Origin: Caprella mutica
Lineage: Eukaryota > Arthropoda > Malacostraca > Amphipoda > Caprellidae
Assembly: GCA_947561585.1 (NCBI GenBank)
Contig: CANNZV010000847.1
Location: forward strand, 1 to 64,000
DNA length: 64,000 nt
Reading direction: 5' to 3'
Position 1 is the stretch's first letter; the number at the start of each line of letters is the position of its first letter. The notes beneath the pieces are model-generated. The model had not been told where the DNA came from, did no database searches, and worked only from the letters and a program-made list of their open reading frames with translations. The position numbers and the translations under genes are program-made. Shown piece by piece: positions 11,318 to 24,076 of this stretch.

Positions 11318-13987
11318 GAGCTCATGCAGGCTTATAAATTCTTTGCTACCCAGAAAGAAAGAAATTTCTTAAGAGTTAGTTATCTGCACAAAATAAAAAC
11401 GAGAATTTGGTAGTAGAATTAGAAGATGAAAATTATGGGAAAAATAAATTAGGTGAATATACGTAATTACATTTACCGTTTAACACTAACCTTGAGCATC
11501 CAGCTGTTCCGAAAATTATTCGTAGGTTTTCCCTTTTTTTATAGTGCATAAATATTGTTATATCTATAAGTATAAACTATTGACGTAAACCGGCGGCTAT
11601 TTACGAATGGAAGAATCATATGCATTATAGAACATTTAATAAAGTATATACCTACCTAAACTCTAGAAGTTTAGAGGCTAAAATAAAAAATAAAATGTGG
11701 TTATAAGCTACAGCTCTAGGTGTTTTTTTTTTCTTTCTATTACATGTCTACAGATCGTATTCAAAGGAATTTAGGCACAATAATATAAGTAGAATTCCGT
11801 ATTTTTTTTAAATTTGATAGTTTAATTACTGTACGGGCACTGCTTTATGACTCTAGTACAGAGTAATGTAAAGAAGTGCATAGAATCTAATTTTGCTATT
11901 TCGTAAACTGTTCCAAATCTCGACATTTTGCAGGTTTGGATACCTATAAAAAATGGTTCCACTCACTAACTATAGAAAAACAATTCTGAAGTTCAGAATT
12001 ATTTCAAAGCTCAGAAGTAAAGATAGAAAAGTTTTGAAAGCACACATTTTGGTAATAAGTTGCAAATTCCATCAGCGATTTCAAGAAAATCTGTGAAATA
12101 TTGATAAATTTATAATTCGAAATGATCTCAAGAACAGAAACACTTGATATTGAGCTGGACTTCGTCTCAGCTATCATCAAAAAATCAACTGGTAAAAATA
12201 TTTAGAGTTCATATCCAAGTAGAAAACAACTAGCTCAGAAATCTGATCAGTCTTTCGAATATCTCAATTTCAAGGATTAAGCTGCCTAAAATTGGTAGCA
12301 TTAACAATTTTTCACAGGGTTAAAAAATATAGCTTTAAATTTTGAATCTAGAACTTAGAAAATAAAAGCGAAAAAAATTAATTTACAAATGTATAAGTAA
12401 AAGATAGAGTTCCATATGAGCATGACAATAAAAAATAGAGTCCTCAGCTAGAGTGACTGAAGAATAACTTATCCAGGCTAAGTGAAATTAGTATCTATAG
12501 AAAGATTAATTTTCGATCTGCCTAAAACACTAGTTTTTAAATAGAGAGAGTGAAATTTGATGACCTTTCACCCTGACGGCTGAAGATGAAATGTCTCGCA
12601 CTGCATTAAAAAGAATCGAGATTTCTTACATGTGGGGGTAAAATGATAATTTGGGGTAGCGTACGATAATCCGTGGTACAGTGGGAACTAGATTATTCAT
12701 GCGCGCCTCAGCAATTGGACGGATACACTTTTCCGCGATAGTACACACGAATACATCACATTAAAATCGATATTAAGAGAGAACCATAAATTTTAACTAA
12801 TTTAGTTTGTAGTTATAAGCAGTTGAATACCTAAAGATTCGATTGTGAGTTAGAACGAACTTGTATCCCGATTAGTTAGGATTCTATTAGCCATGAAAGG
12901 AAAAATGTACGAACTCACCCTGTTCTCCCCTATCTATAATTAGTTTGATAATACTGGTAGAGTTTCAAAAACAGTTTGACGAACTGTATGACAGTGTGTA
13001 CGTCTGAAAAATGTAAGAATCTGTTCAGTAAATACCGTCAAATGTAGTATTCGATTATAATCATTCGTTTATTTATTTTACTATAGTCATTTGTGATAAA
13101 ACATTTATTTACGTTAATTCATTCATATATCGTTTCCCTTACTATCATTCATTCATCCATTAGTTTCTAGTCGTTCCTTCACTCCAAAAGCTTTCAAGTT
13201 ATTCTTCATAACCAATAGTTGCTGAGGCTTAACATCAACAACCCAAAACTCAGACACTTGAACACTGTCCTGATAGAGAGAAGACAAGTCATTAATATTC
13301 TCTAAACTCCACCCAAACATTTTCTTTGTTCTTTTCCAATAACAAATTATGGGGTGAGGAAAAAGAGAAATTTTATTCGTTTGGCCTACTATTAGGAGTT
13401 TGGAGATTTTATCCCTTTTAAGACTTCAAGTTTCTCTCAATTGAGTGCGTGATGGCCGAAAATTTGAAGATTCTTCAAATAATACGAGAATTATCGCTAA
13501 AAATGAAATAAATTCAGGAGAGATTTAATTCGGGAAAATATGTTAGACGACCGTGTTCAGCTTTGAATTTGTGTACCAAAATATGCATTTCTTAGATATA
13601 AAAAAGATGATGAAATTTATCGATGTGCTTATAGTATTGTATAAGACATAAGAAATAATTAATGTTTTAGTTATGAATAATTTGATATATTGTGCTATTA
13701 AATTAAATGTATCAATAAATTGCGAGAGATCTTACAAATACTTTTCTTTTTATATCTCCATAGTATTTTATCTTCAAATTTCAATCCCATCTCCTCCGCT
13801 GATAACAAAAATGTTACAAGATAATAAAAATATCTCGTTCTGTTACGTCTTTTTCTCAAACTTGAGACTCCCTATTGGCTGAAAAGTTCAGATTTTGACT
13901 TTCAGGAAGCAACAGGAGGATAATTGACAATAAAAGAATAAGAAAAATATTTACTGAGTTGTTGCTAAGTGAAGTATATTTTCATGT
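11318..13987. other. No gene seen (2.7 kb)
   Basis: AT-rich sequence. I see no convincing coding frame, tandem repeat or paired termini. Short open frames here (for example around 13673-13882) have no recognisable protein features. Confidence 0.5.
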
Positions 13988-14805
13988 TTGGGTCTCGGAC
14001 CATTAATTTTGGTCGCGATTATTTGGGTCCGTGTTTATATAAAGTATAATAAACATGCAAAGTTAATTTAGCTTTTGTATAATTGAATTCTTTCTCAGTT
14101 TTAAGGTTACTTAATAAAATATTTTAATATCTAATGAAATTTTAATATATAAAAAAAAAACACTTAATGCCATTGTTTCCTGCTCAAATTGATCCATGGA
14201 TTATTGTTGAATAATTTACCTAGAGCCAACAATAACATCGAAGCTTATCATAACGCATCGTAACGCATCTTGCTTGCATCCAAACTTATGGAAATTCATA
14301 GATACATTGAATTAAAGAAGAACGTCTAGCTGCAACAAAGAAAATTCACATGGAATGCGGTGAGCCATTTCATGGGAAGAAGAAGTACAGAGATGCTACG
14401 ATAATGCTTTAAAACATAGTTAAACGATACAACTCAGACGATAAATTAATGTTTTTCAAAATACATTACCCACAATATGCGGTATTAATTTTTTCTATAC
14501 TATGAACTACTTCAAACCTTCGTGTTTAAAGCTTATTTTACCATGTTAGACGTAAGCAAACCTTTGTTGTAGAAAATCTTATTCTTTAGAGTATGATAAA
14601 TTTTCATTGTTCAACCTGTTGTGGAAGCGCATTTAGTGTTTTATATATATTAAAATTTCAATAAATTTGAAAACGTTTTATTAATTAACCTTAAAACTGA
14701 GAGAGCATTCAATTATACATAAGCTATATTAACTATGTATGTTTATTATACGTTTTGTAAACACGGACCCAAATGACTATGACCCAAAATGACCACGACC
14801 CAATT
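13988..14805. mobile_element. Foldback element with about 190-bp TIRs
   Basis: The left arm (TTGGGTC..., ATTTGGGTCCGTGTTTA, GTATAATAAACAT, TTGTATAATTGAAT, CTCAGTTTTAAGGTTA, TGAAATTTTAATATAT) is repeated in the same order in the reverse complement of 14615-14805. Arms are roughly 180-190 bp at about 80% identity by eye, around a 440-bp loop. The extreme ends carry repeated TGGGTC/GGTCA words. The loop has no long frame. It belongs in the long-TIR/foldback class and is non-autonomous. Confidence 0.8.
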
Positions 14806-15473
14806 GACCGGACACCATTTCCCATGTATCTTCAGTTCCGGAATGATTACAATACCTTTAATTATTACCTATTAAATATAATGCTGCCAAATCTGACAAA
14901 CTTCACACATCAGAGTGACACAGAAATGAAATGGGAAATTCCTTAAGCACAATTTAAAAAATAAAGTGAAAAAAAATTTAACTTGAAATTACCATTATTA
15001 TTTTTCATGTCACAGCATCACACTCGCCTGTCTAATATTACAAACTGAAACTCAGTGCCAGTCAAGACTCTCCAGTCTCTTTGCTGCAGGATTTTTACGT
15101 CATTTTCTGCTCATAATTCACCTCCAAATCTCCCTCTACATCTTAGATAATAACAACGACACAAATATCCAAAGATAAAACTCTCTCAGAGAAGTACTGG
15201 CCTTTCTTAAAGCTTTTCAGAATTCACTATTTTCGATGAATGCTGCAAATAGATTTTCTTTGGTTGATGCAAATTGTCTGAACTAGATTTGTGTCTTCAT
15301 ATGAATTGTCTATAAGTAACAACTTCTCTAGAAAATTGCGACATTTTTAACTACTAATTTAGTTTCCAATCAAGTTTCTACAATGGAATACAAATCAATG
15401 GCTTAACTTCCAAATACAAGCACAATTTATTACGCAATGCATTCAATAACTTCTTTAGTAATAAAAGGAATAA
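14806..15473. other. No gene seen
   Basis: AT-rich sequence with no supported gene or repeat. Confidence 0.55.
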
Positions 15474-15670
15474 TTCAAACACCTCCACTTTTTCTCAGAA
15501 AGAAATACAAATCAATAACCTCTTTCAATTAATAAAGTACAACGCAAAAAGGAGATGAATTCAAACATCTCAACTTTTTCTCAGAAAGAAATACAAATCA
15601 ATGACCTCTTTCAATTAATTAAGTACAACGCAAAAAGGAGATGAATTCAAACACCTCCACTTTTCCTCAG
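15474..15670. repeat. 86-bp tandem duplication (about 2.3 copies)
   Basis: The block starting TTCAAACACCTCCACTTTTT and ending CGCAAAAAGGAGATGAA occurs at 15474 and 15560, with a partial third copy at 15646. Copies differ at only a few positions, so the duplication is recent. Confidence 0.85.
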
Positions 15671-16591
15671 ATTCTCTCTTATAATGTATGTTTGGTTAGT
15701 AAGGTTTGCTATGCAATGATTTCAAAGTGCAACATCTGATGGAGAAGAGAGAGAATCACCAGAATGTAATTATTGCCACATCACAGCTTTACCAATTACA
15801 GCCTTACAGAGATAAGATATTGTACAGTTTATCTCTGTGAGAGAGAAATATCGAAGAGGTTTATTGTCATTTATCTTTTCCAGAAGAAAGGAACAATTCT
15901 TCCACTGTCGCACCAGAAGTTTCTAGCATTTGACATTCATGGAGAAAAAAAAACATGAGTTATTGACAGCTCTGAAGGTAAAGGTGGGAATCAAAAATGC
16001 TAACGCAGTTGGATGCAATTTCAAATTTTGTATGCAAATAACTGATCATCAGACATTAACCAATAAACTGAAAATATTAAACTTAACAGCTCACAAGTAA
16101 TGAATAATAAAGTTGTAACCAATTTTTTTAACAAAACAATATCATTGATTGTAGAAACATTCCTCGCTAGCAACAGAGAATTCAGAATACTAAAATTTGT
16201 TGATAATATAACTATTAAAATGAATATTTTCTTAAAATGAAAACGATATCAGAAAAATATCGTTCATGCATTATACAGCTAAAATAACAGTAAAATTGAT
16301 TGTGTATTTAGGTTTATTAATAAAAAGAAGTTCAAGATAGCTACACAATTCAATTCATTTATTTAAGAAAAACTAACTATAAACAAGGAAATAAATTTAT
16401 TATACAAATTAGTATCTCATATATACAATGATATGAGTATTTCTGTTAGTTGAGATTTTCCTATTGAGTAAATTCATATAAACTTTAAATTAAATCAATA
16501 ATATTAAATAATAAAAATAATATAAATTGAGCATGCTTCGAAAATAGTAGGAAAAAACAATTTTCGAAATATGAAATAAAGAAAGGCGAAA
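15671..16591. other. No gene seen
   Basis: AT-rich sequence. A 61-codon frame at 15773-15958 shows no recognisable features. Confidence 0.5.
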
Positions 16592-16903
16592 GTGATTCTC
16601 CAAATCAGTTCATTTCTAAAGTTCAGTGTTCTATTTTCAATATCTCCATTTTTACACCATCTTCTATGCCACTTTGTCCCAATTGCAATTAAGGAAGTTT
16701 TCAAAGACGAGTTGTGGATGATAACCAATTTAGGAACTACACCGACACACATCCACTCCCACAACTCCATTCAGGAGAAACAGAAAATTAAGGAACTGCA
16801 AAGTAAAATTCTCAAAAGTCGTAAAAGTGATTCTTTTTCACCTGATGATTTGACTCTCGAAAATATACACTCGCTGAAATGGAGCAGAGATTTTAAACTG
16901 TAA
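16592..16903 (+). CDS. Unassigned open frame, possible exon
   Basis: A 103-codon frame whose second half is polar and protein-like, with a charged helix-like stretch (EKQKIKELQSKILKSRK) and an acidic Ser/Asp segment before the stop. The first part is hydrophobic and AT-driven. A possible splice acceptor (pyrimidine-rich run ending in AATTAAG near 16694) precedes the polar part, so only about 70 codons might be exon. I do not recognise a family, and chance is a real alternative. Confidence 0.2.
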   Translation: MILQISSFLKFSVLFSISPFLHHLLCHFVPIAIKEVFKDELWMITNLGTTPTHIHSHNSIQEKQKIKELQSKILKSRKSDSFSPDDLTLENIHSLKWSRDFKL

Positions 16904-19900
16904 TTTAATTGTTCTCTTCCAAAGAATGAGGATTAAATGCACTATAAAATACTGCATGCAATGAATGTTAACTCTGCATTGCATGTCTTGCAGACCACGA
17001 AAGATGAGAGAGAAAAAATTTCCATCGAATGATGAAAACAATAAAGGAAAGGAATTTGAAAAGTGAATTTAAACTGGAAAATTTTTTCACCTTTAACATT
17101 AATCTCTCGTCATTATAATATACACAGAAACTTAAACCGAATAATACCTATTTTCTTTCAAAATCTGGTTTCCTGAAAATTTAAATCGAAGACACTGCCT
17201 AATATGGGCTAAACATTGATCATTGAAATCTGAAAACAGATTCTAGTCGTTTGTGTATATTAAAATTTGGTTAATTATTGTTTACACATTCTTCACTGAG
17301 AGAAATAATTTTTGGACATCAAACAACACACTGTAGTTTAACTCATTGTTGGTTGATTATACGCTAAAGTAGTTAATTCCAGTAATGTGCTAGGTGTAGA
17401 TGAACTACAGCATGTGGTTTAATTCTCTAGTCAGTATAAACGCACGAAATGTTGGTAAAATTTTATATTTCTGTGGTTAGAAATACGCATCATCCATGTC
17501 AGTTTACCTTACCTACAGAACAAATCAAAAATAAACTTGCATGTGGGTAAATTATTTTCCATTGTCAGTATATATAACCGTCCTCTATGTAGTTAGAGTA
17601 TTACTATGAAATTATTAATCACATGTAAGTAAATTTAATGTAAATCAGGCGGGAAACTGGAATAGCGCGTCAGTTTCAGTGAAATATCAAAGAAGGTAGG
17701 TGTGTATTTTGGTGATAACCCTAATTTAATTTCAGCTATTCTCAGTGCTTAAATTCATAGTAATAGGGATATAAATCAGAACATAAAATAGGCTAGAATT
17801 GTTTTCTGTGATCAATTCATTCTGAAAAATAATAAAATAGGAAATCAGCCTAGCTGTTTATAATTGAAAAAGATCCAAGGCAGAATCTCCTATACCTACC
17901 TTGCAGCATAGCCTATACGCAACTGACCATAATCTTTAGTTTGCTCTAGCCTCTACTTCTAGGATGCTTGTATGTAATATAATCATAATTACAATATAGT
18001 ATATTGTTGTAAACTTTTTAAAGTCTCTGTCAGACTGTCTGCAACAGTGTCACTCTTAATCTCTGACTCTGTCCTGGCCAGATTGCAGAAACTGGTAAAG
18101 TGCTTTCCAATAAATCCTCTATTTTCCTTCGCTTCTTTCTAAGCAAAATACATGTATATAAGAGAAGAAATCAAAAACTGTTTGTACAGAAAATGTTAAA
18201 ATACAGACTGATGTCCATGTAAAATTATGTGGTCCATGAACTCTCCAATTTTTTCACCAGTTCTCCCAGATTGTATATGATGGTAAACTGGGTTGTTTTT
18301 CTTTTCTCTTAAATTCATATTCTTTATTTATCATTATTTTGCCTTTAATATTTTGAGGGAAAATTGCTAAATCAATAATGTTAGACAGTTACCTAGTGCA
18401 CACTGCATGGAAGACTAGCCAATTGAATTAATTTGTTTGCTAGCTTTTTCATGATTTTTTTTAAAGTTAGAGTACCTAGTTCTGTACACCACTTACAGAC
18501 TGTAGCTATAATTATGTTCTAAATTTCATAATTATCTCTGATGACTTGATTGCTATGTTGGCAGTCTGCAGAATGTGGAATATTTTTTATCCATTTCTGT
18601 GAAAATTATCTTTAACTTTCTTTTATATTACTTGTATTTCAATGAGAAGTTGAGAACAATAATCAAAATAGATTTTTTTGAGATCAGTTTCTATGGACTT
18701 TGATATATGATGATCAGTTAATGGGATTTTAAAATTCATTGCATTTAATAAATTCAACTGTATGCCGAATGGATTTTTAAATAGTGTTTTCTTTGTTATC
18801 AAATATTTTAATATAAACACCAGACTACTGAAACTGGTAAATTGTTCTAGAATTCTCTATTTTGCATTCTGTTTTCAACAAAATAAATGTAAATTGAAGA
18901 AGAAAATAAGTATTTTATGCACAGAAAATATTTTTAAAAAATTAATATTCAGCAGACTGGATTTGAGATAGTTATTTTCTGGCTCTCGGTAACAATTTAA
19001 TTATTAGGGACTGAAATGCCCTCTGAAATCAACCCATAATTCAGAATCTCCCACAGCTTTTATAGAATTTTATCTTTTTATAGTTACCATGACTTTCACA
19101 TGGCTCTTTTTAGAGTTATATGAATTTTTGGTAACAGTAGCTATAAAGTGATTGAAATTCAGTAGCTAGCAGTTACTTCTTTACATTTAATTCTATGTTG
19201 TCATCAATAACTGCATGATAGCTAATTTATTATTTTTCTCATTCAATTATATTCATTCTCTGCTTTCAAATCTACTATATTTAATTCTAATTTAGAGAAG
19301 TCCATTGGATAAAGGAAATATGTTCTTGCTGTTACTTAATCTAAGACTTTTATATCACTTGCGGAGGCTTATTTTAACAATAATAATAATAATAATAATA
19401 ATAATTTATTCAGAAAAAAGTTTGTACAAAGATATTATAACGGTTACAATATAATTTGCTAAACAAATTCTGATGCCCTTCCAGGTACCCTAAAATAGGG
19501 TATTATTGGGCAGTTTATTTATTGATGAATTTCTATTAAAAACAATACAGCATATTAAAAGATAATCCTACATAAGAATACAATATAATTAAATTTAAGC
19601 ATTATCATACATCAATTTTTTAAGTTCAGTTTTGAAATCTTTACACTGGCTATTCACTATATTCATTCTGAATTTTAGTTTTTTTGCTAATTATTGATAC
19701 ATAGCTAGTCAGTAATTAGCCTTAATCTCTCAATTGTACTATCTATTCTCAACTATTTCCTAATTCCATATATATTGCAGACACCAGAGATATTCTAATG
19801 AAGACTTTTGGGGTGGCTTGCATACTTTTGCTATAAACATCATCACAACAACAAGAGATTGAGGCCCACAACTGCTGATGATGTTGGTGTTAACTTTTAG

Positions 19901-20365
19901 AGGTAAGTTTCTGTAAGTTTTACCTATTTATTTGACTTCTAGCTAACTATGAATGGGAAGATCTTCATTAATTGATGCTTTGTAATTTTCTTTTCAGTCA
20001 TATGGCTAACTCTTGAAGAGGATAGGTGGAAAGAGAAGTAATCATCCTTCTTAGTCTCATTCCAGCAACCCATCTTCAAAGTCTTCTGAAGTTGATCAAG
20101 TATCCTCTGATGACATTATGTTTTGGGTGCCAACACTTTTTGAAAGCGATTGATGTAGCATTTTAAACTATCCCAAGTTTTGAATTTGCAATATTGCAAG
20201 AGTGCTGAAACATTTCTACATTACTGTGAACATCATTGTAAGATATTCCAATGTATGATTTGAAAGAACCATGCGTCACTGATTTGGTGAGTCGTTTTGA
20301 GAAATAGCTAGCTGTGAACAATTCAATTCATGAACTACTAAATGACTTTTTATTTGTTTGGGTAT
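16904..20365. other. No gene seen (3.4 kb), one microsatellite
   Basis: AT-rich sequence with no supported gene. The only clear feature is the AAT microsatellite at 19378-19405. A CTGAGAGAAA word near 17300 resembles the termini of the repeat family at 34745 and 48246, but no full copy is seen. Confidence 0.5.
19378..19405. repeat. (AAT)n microsatellite
   Basis: About nine uninterrupted AAT units. It could be the tail of an antisense retroposon, but no element body is recognised next to it. Confidence 0.9.
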
Positions 20366-20789
20366 TTAACCCTTTAACGCCCACCGTCCTCTGGGGAGGA
20401 CATTAGAAAAACATCGATTTTCGTCTAAGATCAGAATGTTTCGTTCACTTGCATGTAATAGTTACGTAGTATAGACTAAATGTTACATCTCTGAATGATA
20501 CTTTATGGAATAGCCTCTTCATTCTTTAATTTTACTCAGTTAGAAGTGTGCATTGTTGTGGATCAATCATGAAGCGTAATTTTCCCCCTCCTCCCCCCTC
20601 CCATTATGTAACTAACCATTAATTCGATGTCTAAAAATATTATAGGTTTTGCTAAATATATAGAAATGATAGTAATCAATAGTTTCAAAAGGTTTCATTG
20701 ATTTTCAGATATGTACAAGTCATTTTTCTATTGTCCTTCTGGAAGAACATTGGGCAACTAAGTCATAAAATATTAATGTAAAAAAGGAT

Positions 20790-21430
20790 ACTGGTAGCTT
20801 CTATGGCAGGCTTAGAAGAGAACAACCAGTAGAACATGACATCGTAAATGAAGAGATTTATGGTGAATCAACTATAATTGATTTAGGTATGCTCCATATT
20901 TTTTTCAAATTCATATAAAATATTGCAATTTCTATGATTTGTACTGGATATACTAAATATTTGTATGAATTATGACACATGCGATGTATACAGTATAACT
21001 ACTTACAGTGCCTGGGTTAAATTTTAAAATTACTATAAAGTAGAACTCCTGTGTAGTGAATGAGTTAGGATCTAGTCCAAATATTGAGCATAGTTTCCTT
21101 AGTTTGGCATAAAATTCCTTTAGTTTTCTAAAACTGATTACAATTCATCCCAGACTAAAGAAAATTTGTTCACTGTTCAGGTCACATCCTAACCCATTCG
21201 CTATAGAGGAGTTCTACAGCTGTATATTCGATTATGCATACACTTGTTCCCTTATTACTATTTTCCTGTTTACAAGTATTTATGCATTTTACTGATAGTA
21301 ATATGGAAATTACTGTTGCTGGTGAAAATCGTGATACTGAAGATGATGGAGAAACTAGTGATTCTGAAAACGAAGCAAATCTTGAAGGAGGACACCCAGA
21401 TAGATATACAGCCTGGACCATCAAATAGGA
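20790..21430 (+). pseudogene. piggyBac transposase N-terminal remnant
   Basis: Pieces of an acidic N-terminal region are visible. A frame near 20810-20885 reads VEHDIVNEEIYGESTIIDLG and ends at a possible splice donor (GATTTAG/GTATGC). A second at 21302-21428 reads ENRDTEDDGETSDSENEANL, a Ser/Asp/Glu-rich stretch typical of the region before the catalytic core in this family. There is no DDD catalytic core between this and the C-terminal piece, so the core has been deleted. Family assignment rests on the element's ends and on the C-terminal piece. Confidence 0.45.
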
Positions 21431-21439
21431 CATTTCAAG

Positions 21440-21755
21440 TTGTCTGGAGCGAAGTCACTTTTGATGGAAGGAAAGCAAATTCGTGATGGTGTAAGAGTTG
21501 GCAGACCTTCTAATGTTGTTGAAAAGCTTTATTCCATGATGAAGGTACGTGGAAACAGATCAGATCCCATTCCTGAGAAACCCGTTGGAGCTGATGGACT
21601 CCATCATTGGCCAAGCTTTCAAGAAGCAGAAAATGGTTGTAAGGTGCCAAACTGTGCACAAAAAACTTACAACAAATGCAGTAAATGTGTCATCTTCTTA
21701 TGTGTTACTAAATACTAAAAATAAAAATTGTTTCTCTAAATTTCACCCAGAATAA
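21440..21755 (+). pseudogene. piggyBac transposase C-terminal Cys-rich remnant
   Basis: The frame starting at 21440 reads GRPSNVVEKLYSMMKVRGN, then KPVGADGLHHWPSFQ, then a cysteine-rich tail with spaced Cys at GCKVPNC, KCSKC and FLC. This matches the C-terminal cysteine-rich (zinc/PHD-like) domain of piggyBac transposases, which usually follows a HWP motif. A frame shift near the end moves to KNKNCFSKFHPE, the usual NCF..FH ending. The catalytic Asp triad is absent. The combination of HWP, C-x-C-rich tail and TTAA ends makes the assignment fairly secure. Confidence 0.7.
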
Positions 21756-22002
21756 ATTTAGGGTTATCCAATAATTATTCTTTTTCATAGGAGTTTTACT
21801 GGTAATGATTTCGTCGAAAGGGAAATATTTTTATAATATAGTTTACTTGAGTATGTTTTTTTTCTGTTATTATTTTCTTCAGTGTTATTTCAGTTTTGCT
21901 GTGTTTTAGATCCTATGAAACAAGTAAAGGTCATATATTTTATGGAAACTTTACATATACTTAAGAACTTCGTTTATGTTGCATTATTATTTTGTACTTA
22001 TA

Positions 22003-22023
22003 AAAAAAAAAAAAAAAAAAAAA
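22003..22023. repeat. Poly(A) run inside the piggyBac element
   Basis: About 21 A residues. No retroposon body is seen upstream. Confidence 0.8.
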
Positions 22024-22449
22024 TTCTATAAAAAAAGATTAGCTATATTATATATATACCTATATGAATATGAACCTGTGATATATATGATAAATGTGTG
22101 ATATAAATCTTTGATGTATGTTTTATTTATACCATATAATCATATTCTAGCAACAAAAAACGTACAATTACCTGTATGACTAATTATGATTTTAGATGAT
22201 CTAACCGCCCAATGTTCTTCCCGAAGGACATTAGAATAAAAAAAAAACTAATAATCAAAAATAATTTTTGCTTACATATTTATTCTTAGATAGGTTATCT
22301 ATCTACAAAAAATCGATCAAAAAATTTTTTGGGGGTCTATAACATGTCTTGGTCGTTAAAGGGTTAAATCTTGGAGCTACAAGGAAGCTTTATTTAGGCT
22401 TTTTTAGGCTTTTTTAACATAACTAATATACAACTATTTCTTGATTCCT

Positions 22450-22543
22450 CGAGTTATAATCTAGTTTTCGAGTTATAATCTAGTTTTCGAGTTATAGTTT
22501 AGTTTTCGAGTTATAATCTATTTTTCAAGTTATAATCTAGTTG
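22450..22543. repeat. 19-bp minisatellite (5 copies)
   Basis: Tandem units close to CGAGTTATAATCTAGTTTT, between the piggyBac element and the LTR element. Confidence 0.9.
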
Positions 22544-22782
22544 CAGTTTCTCCTTTGATGATGTGATCTAAAATTTAGTAATCTATTAAATGAGTTTGAA
22601 AAGAACTGTTATGTTTCTTGAATATTTTATTCATGTTTAATGATACATAAGTTGGTAACTTTTTCAATTTTTCTAGCTTCTGAGAAACTATAATAATTTT
22701 CTTCTTTCTAGTGTTTACCAAGTAATGTGTGTCTCTGAAATTGTTCATTTTATATTAAATGTAATTCATTAATTTTGAGTTT

Positions 22783-23367
22783 TGTTATGAACTATAATTT
22801 CAATAAGAATAGCTATACCTATATATTTCAATAACTCTTGAAATAACATTGTTTCTTTCTCAAAAGTATCGAATTATGTTAATTGCTTACATCCTGTCTT
22901 TTAACCCTTACCCTAAAAGTCCGTTAAAATACCACCGTAGGACATTCTTATTGTATCCGTAGGATTATTATTGAATATAAGGCCTAGGTATATAATGAGC
23001 TGTTTGTAGTCCAATACGAAAATAAGCCTAGAACTGAGGCTTTCCTGTATAGTTTGGTCCTCTGTTAGATTGGCTCTAGACTTTGTGGGGTTAACAACCA
23101 CGCTCTACATTTTACCCTCTTTTCGATTATCCGCAATAAGTCCATATTTGCCAAACTGTGTATTTTTATATTTGTGCCTATAATAAAATTGAACCGGTCA
23201 TTAACCGCTTTCATTTCCTGTGTAATTGATAGACATTAATTAGATCAGTTACTGAATTATGGAAATAAAGAATAAACAATTGGTTCTGAAGGGATAATTA
23301 AACATATATTCCCATTAAAATTTGAAAGTCTAGTGTCAATTCTCAAACCCAAGAAGTGATCATAACA
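22783..23367 (+). repeat. 5' LTR
   Basis: Starts TGTTATGAACTATAATTTC and ends GAAGTGATCATAACA, giving short inverted ends TGTTATGA(A/T)C. The second half contains possible poly(A) signals (CCTATAATAAAATTG, GAAATAAAGAATAAAC). A possible TATA-like stretch (ATACCTATATATTTC) lies near 22815. Confidence 0.93.
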
Positions 23368-23369
23368 TT

Positions 23370-23389
23370 TGGTGGCAACCGCTGAGGAT
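23370..23389 (+). promoter_or_regulatory. Primer binding site (PBS)
   Basis: TGGTGGCAACCGCTGAGGAT begins two bases after the 5' LTR. It starts with TGG, complementary to a tRNA CCA end, as in most Gypsy-like elements. Which tRNA is used was not determined. Confidence 0.75.
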
Positions 23390-23407
23390 ACGAATTTACT
23401 TAGAAAT

Positions 23408-23900
23408 GATATTTTGTGATCAATACATTATACATTTCGGGTGCCCACGCTCAAACCGGTATTACATGGACCTATTGTAAATCTGGCCGACTGTACCACG
23501 CTACCAATACGAATGACGCAGTGAGGAAGTGTGTAACCTAACACAACCTGGTGTGACTGAATCACTGTAAGAAAGATATACTTGTAAAAGGAGTTCTACA
23601 GTTTCACAGTGGTTGCTGTGTTCACTTTCTTCACTCTGATTCGATTTAACTTTGAAGTGATATTTTGTTCTTATAAATATACTTCGAGTGTCTACGTCTG
23701 CCCGATAGTACATGGAACTATTGTACATCTGCGGATAGTACCCTGTTTCCCCTCGACCACCTTACCATTGAGTGAGTGACTAACCTACCAACACCCAGAA
23801 TGAATTGTTTCCCCATGTGATTGATAATTGTACAGAATGAATTCTACAGTTATGAAGTGGGAATTGACTTCTTTATTCTCTTCACTGTGATTTCACTATT
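23408..23900 (+). repeat. Diverged 250-bp tandem repeat in LTR-element leader
   Basis: Two diverged copies start with GATATTTTGT at 23408 and 23659. Both contain ACATGGA(C/A)CTATTGTA(A/C)ATCTG, a run with GTGA(G)GTGTGTAACCTA-like words, GTACAGAATGAATTCTACAG-like words and TTCACT.TGATT. Part of the untranslated leader. Confidence 0.6.
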
Positions 23901-23941
23901 CAGTCATCGCATGTGCTATCAACAGAAAGTGTTTCGATATT

Positions 23942-24076
23942 TGACGTCAGAGACAACAGACTCTTTGTTTTCTCCAAGCGCGTCTTTTCAAAAGTGTGAT
24001 TTCCCTCGCATCTTGTGACGTCATGACAACACTCTCTTGTTCACGTGCGCGTCATTTTACAAAAATTGTGACGTCA
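23942..24076 (+). promoter_or_regulatory. Three TGACGTCA palindromes in leader
   Basis: Perfect 8-bp CRE/ATF-type palindromes at 23942-23949, 24016-24023 and 24069-24076. Each is followed by a (T/A)(G/A)ACAAC word and a TCTT(C/T)GTTTTC- or TCTTGTTCAC-like segment, so each sits in one unit of a diverged tandem repeat. Enhancer function is inference. Confidence 0.6.

Larger units (their letters stand above)
20370..22363 (+). mobile_element. piggyBac-like element, internally deleted
   Basis: Bounded by TTAA on both sides (20366-20369 and 22364-22367), the exact target site of piggyBac elements. The inverted ends are CCCTTTAACGCCCA on the left and CCCTTTAACGACCA (reverse complement) on the right. 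A near-terminal motif (CCAATGTTCTTCC.GAAGGACATTAG) at the right end pairs with GAGGACATTAG on the left and with CTTCTGGAAGAACATTGGGC at 20737. At about 2.0 kb, and with only N- and C-terminal transposase pieces left, it is non-autonomous. Confidence 0.85.
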
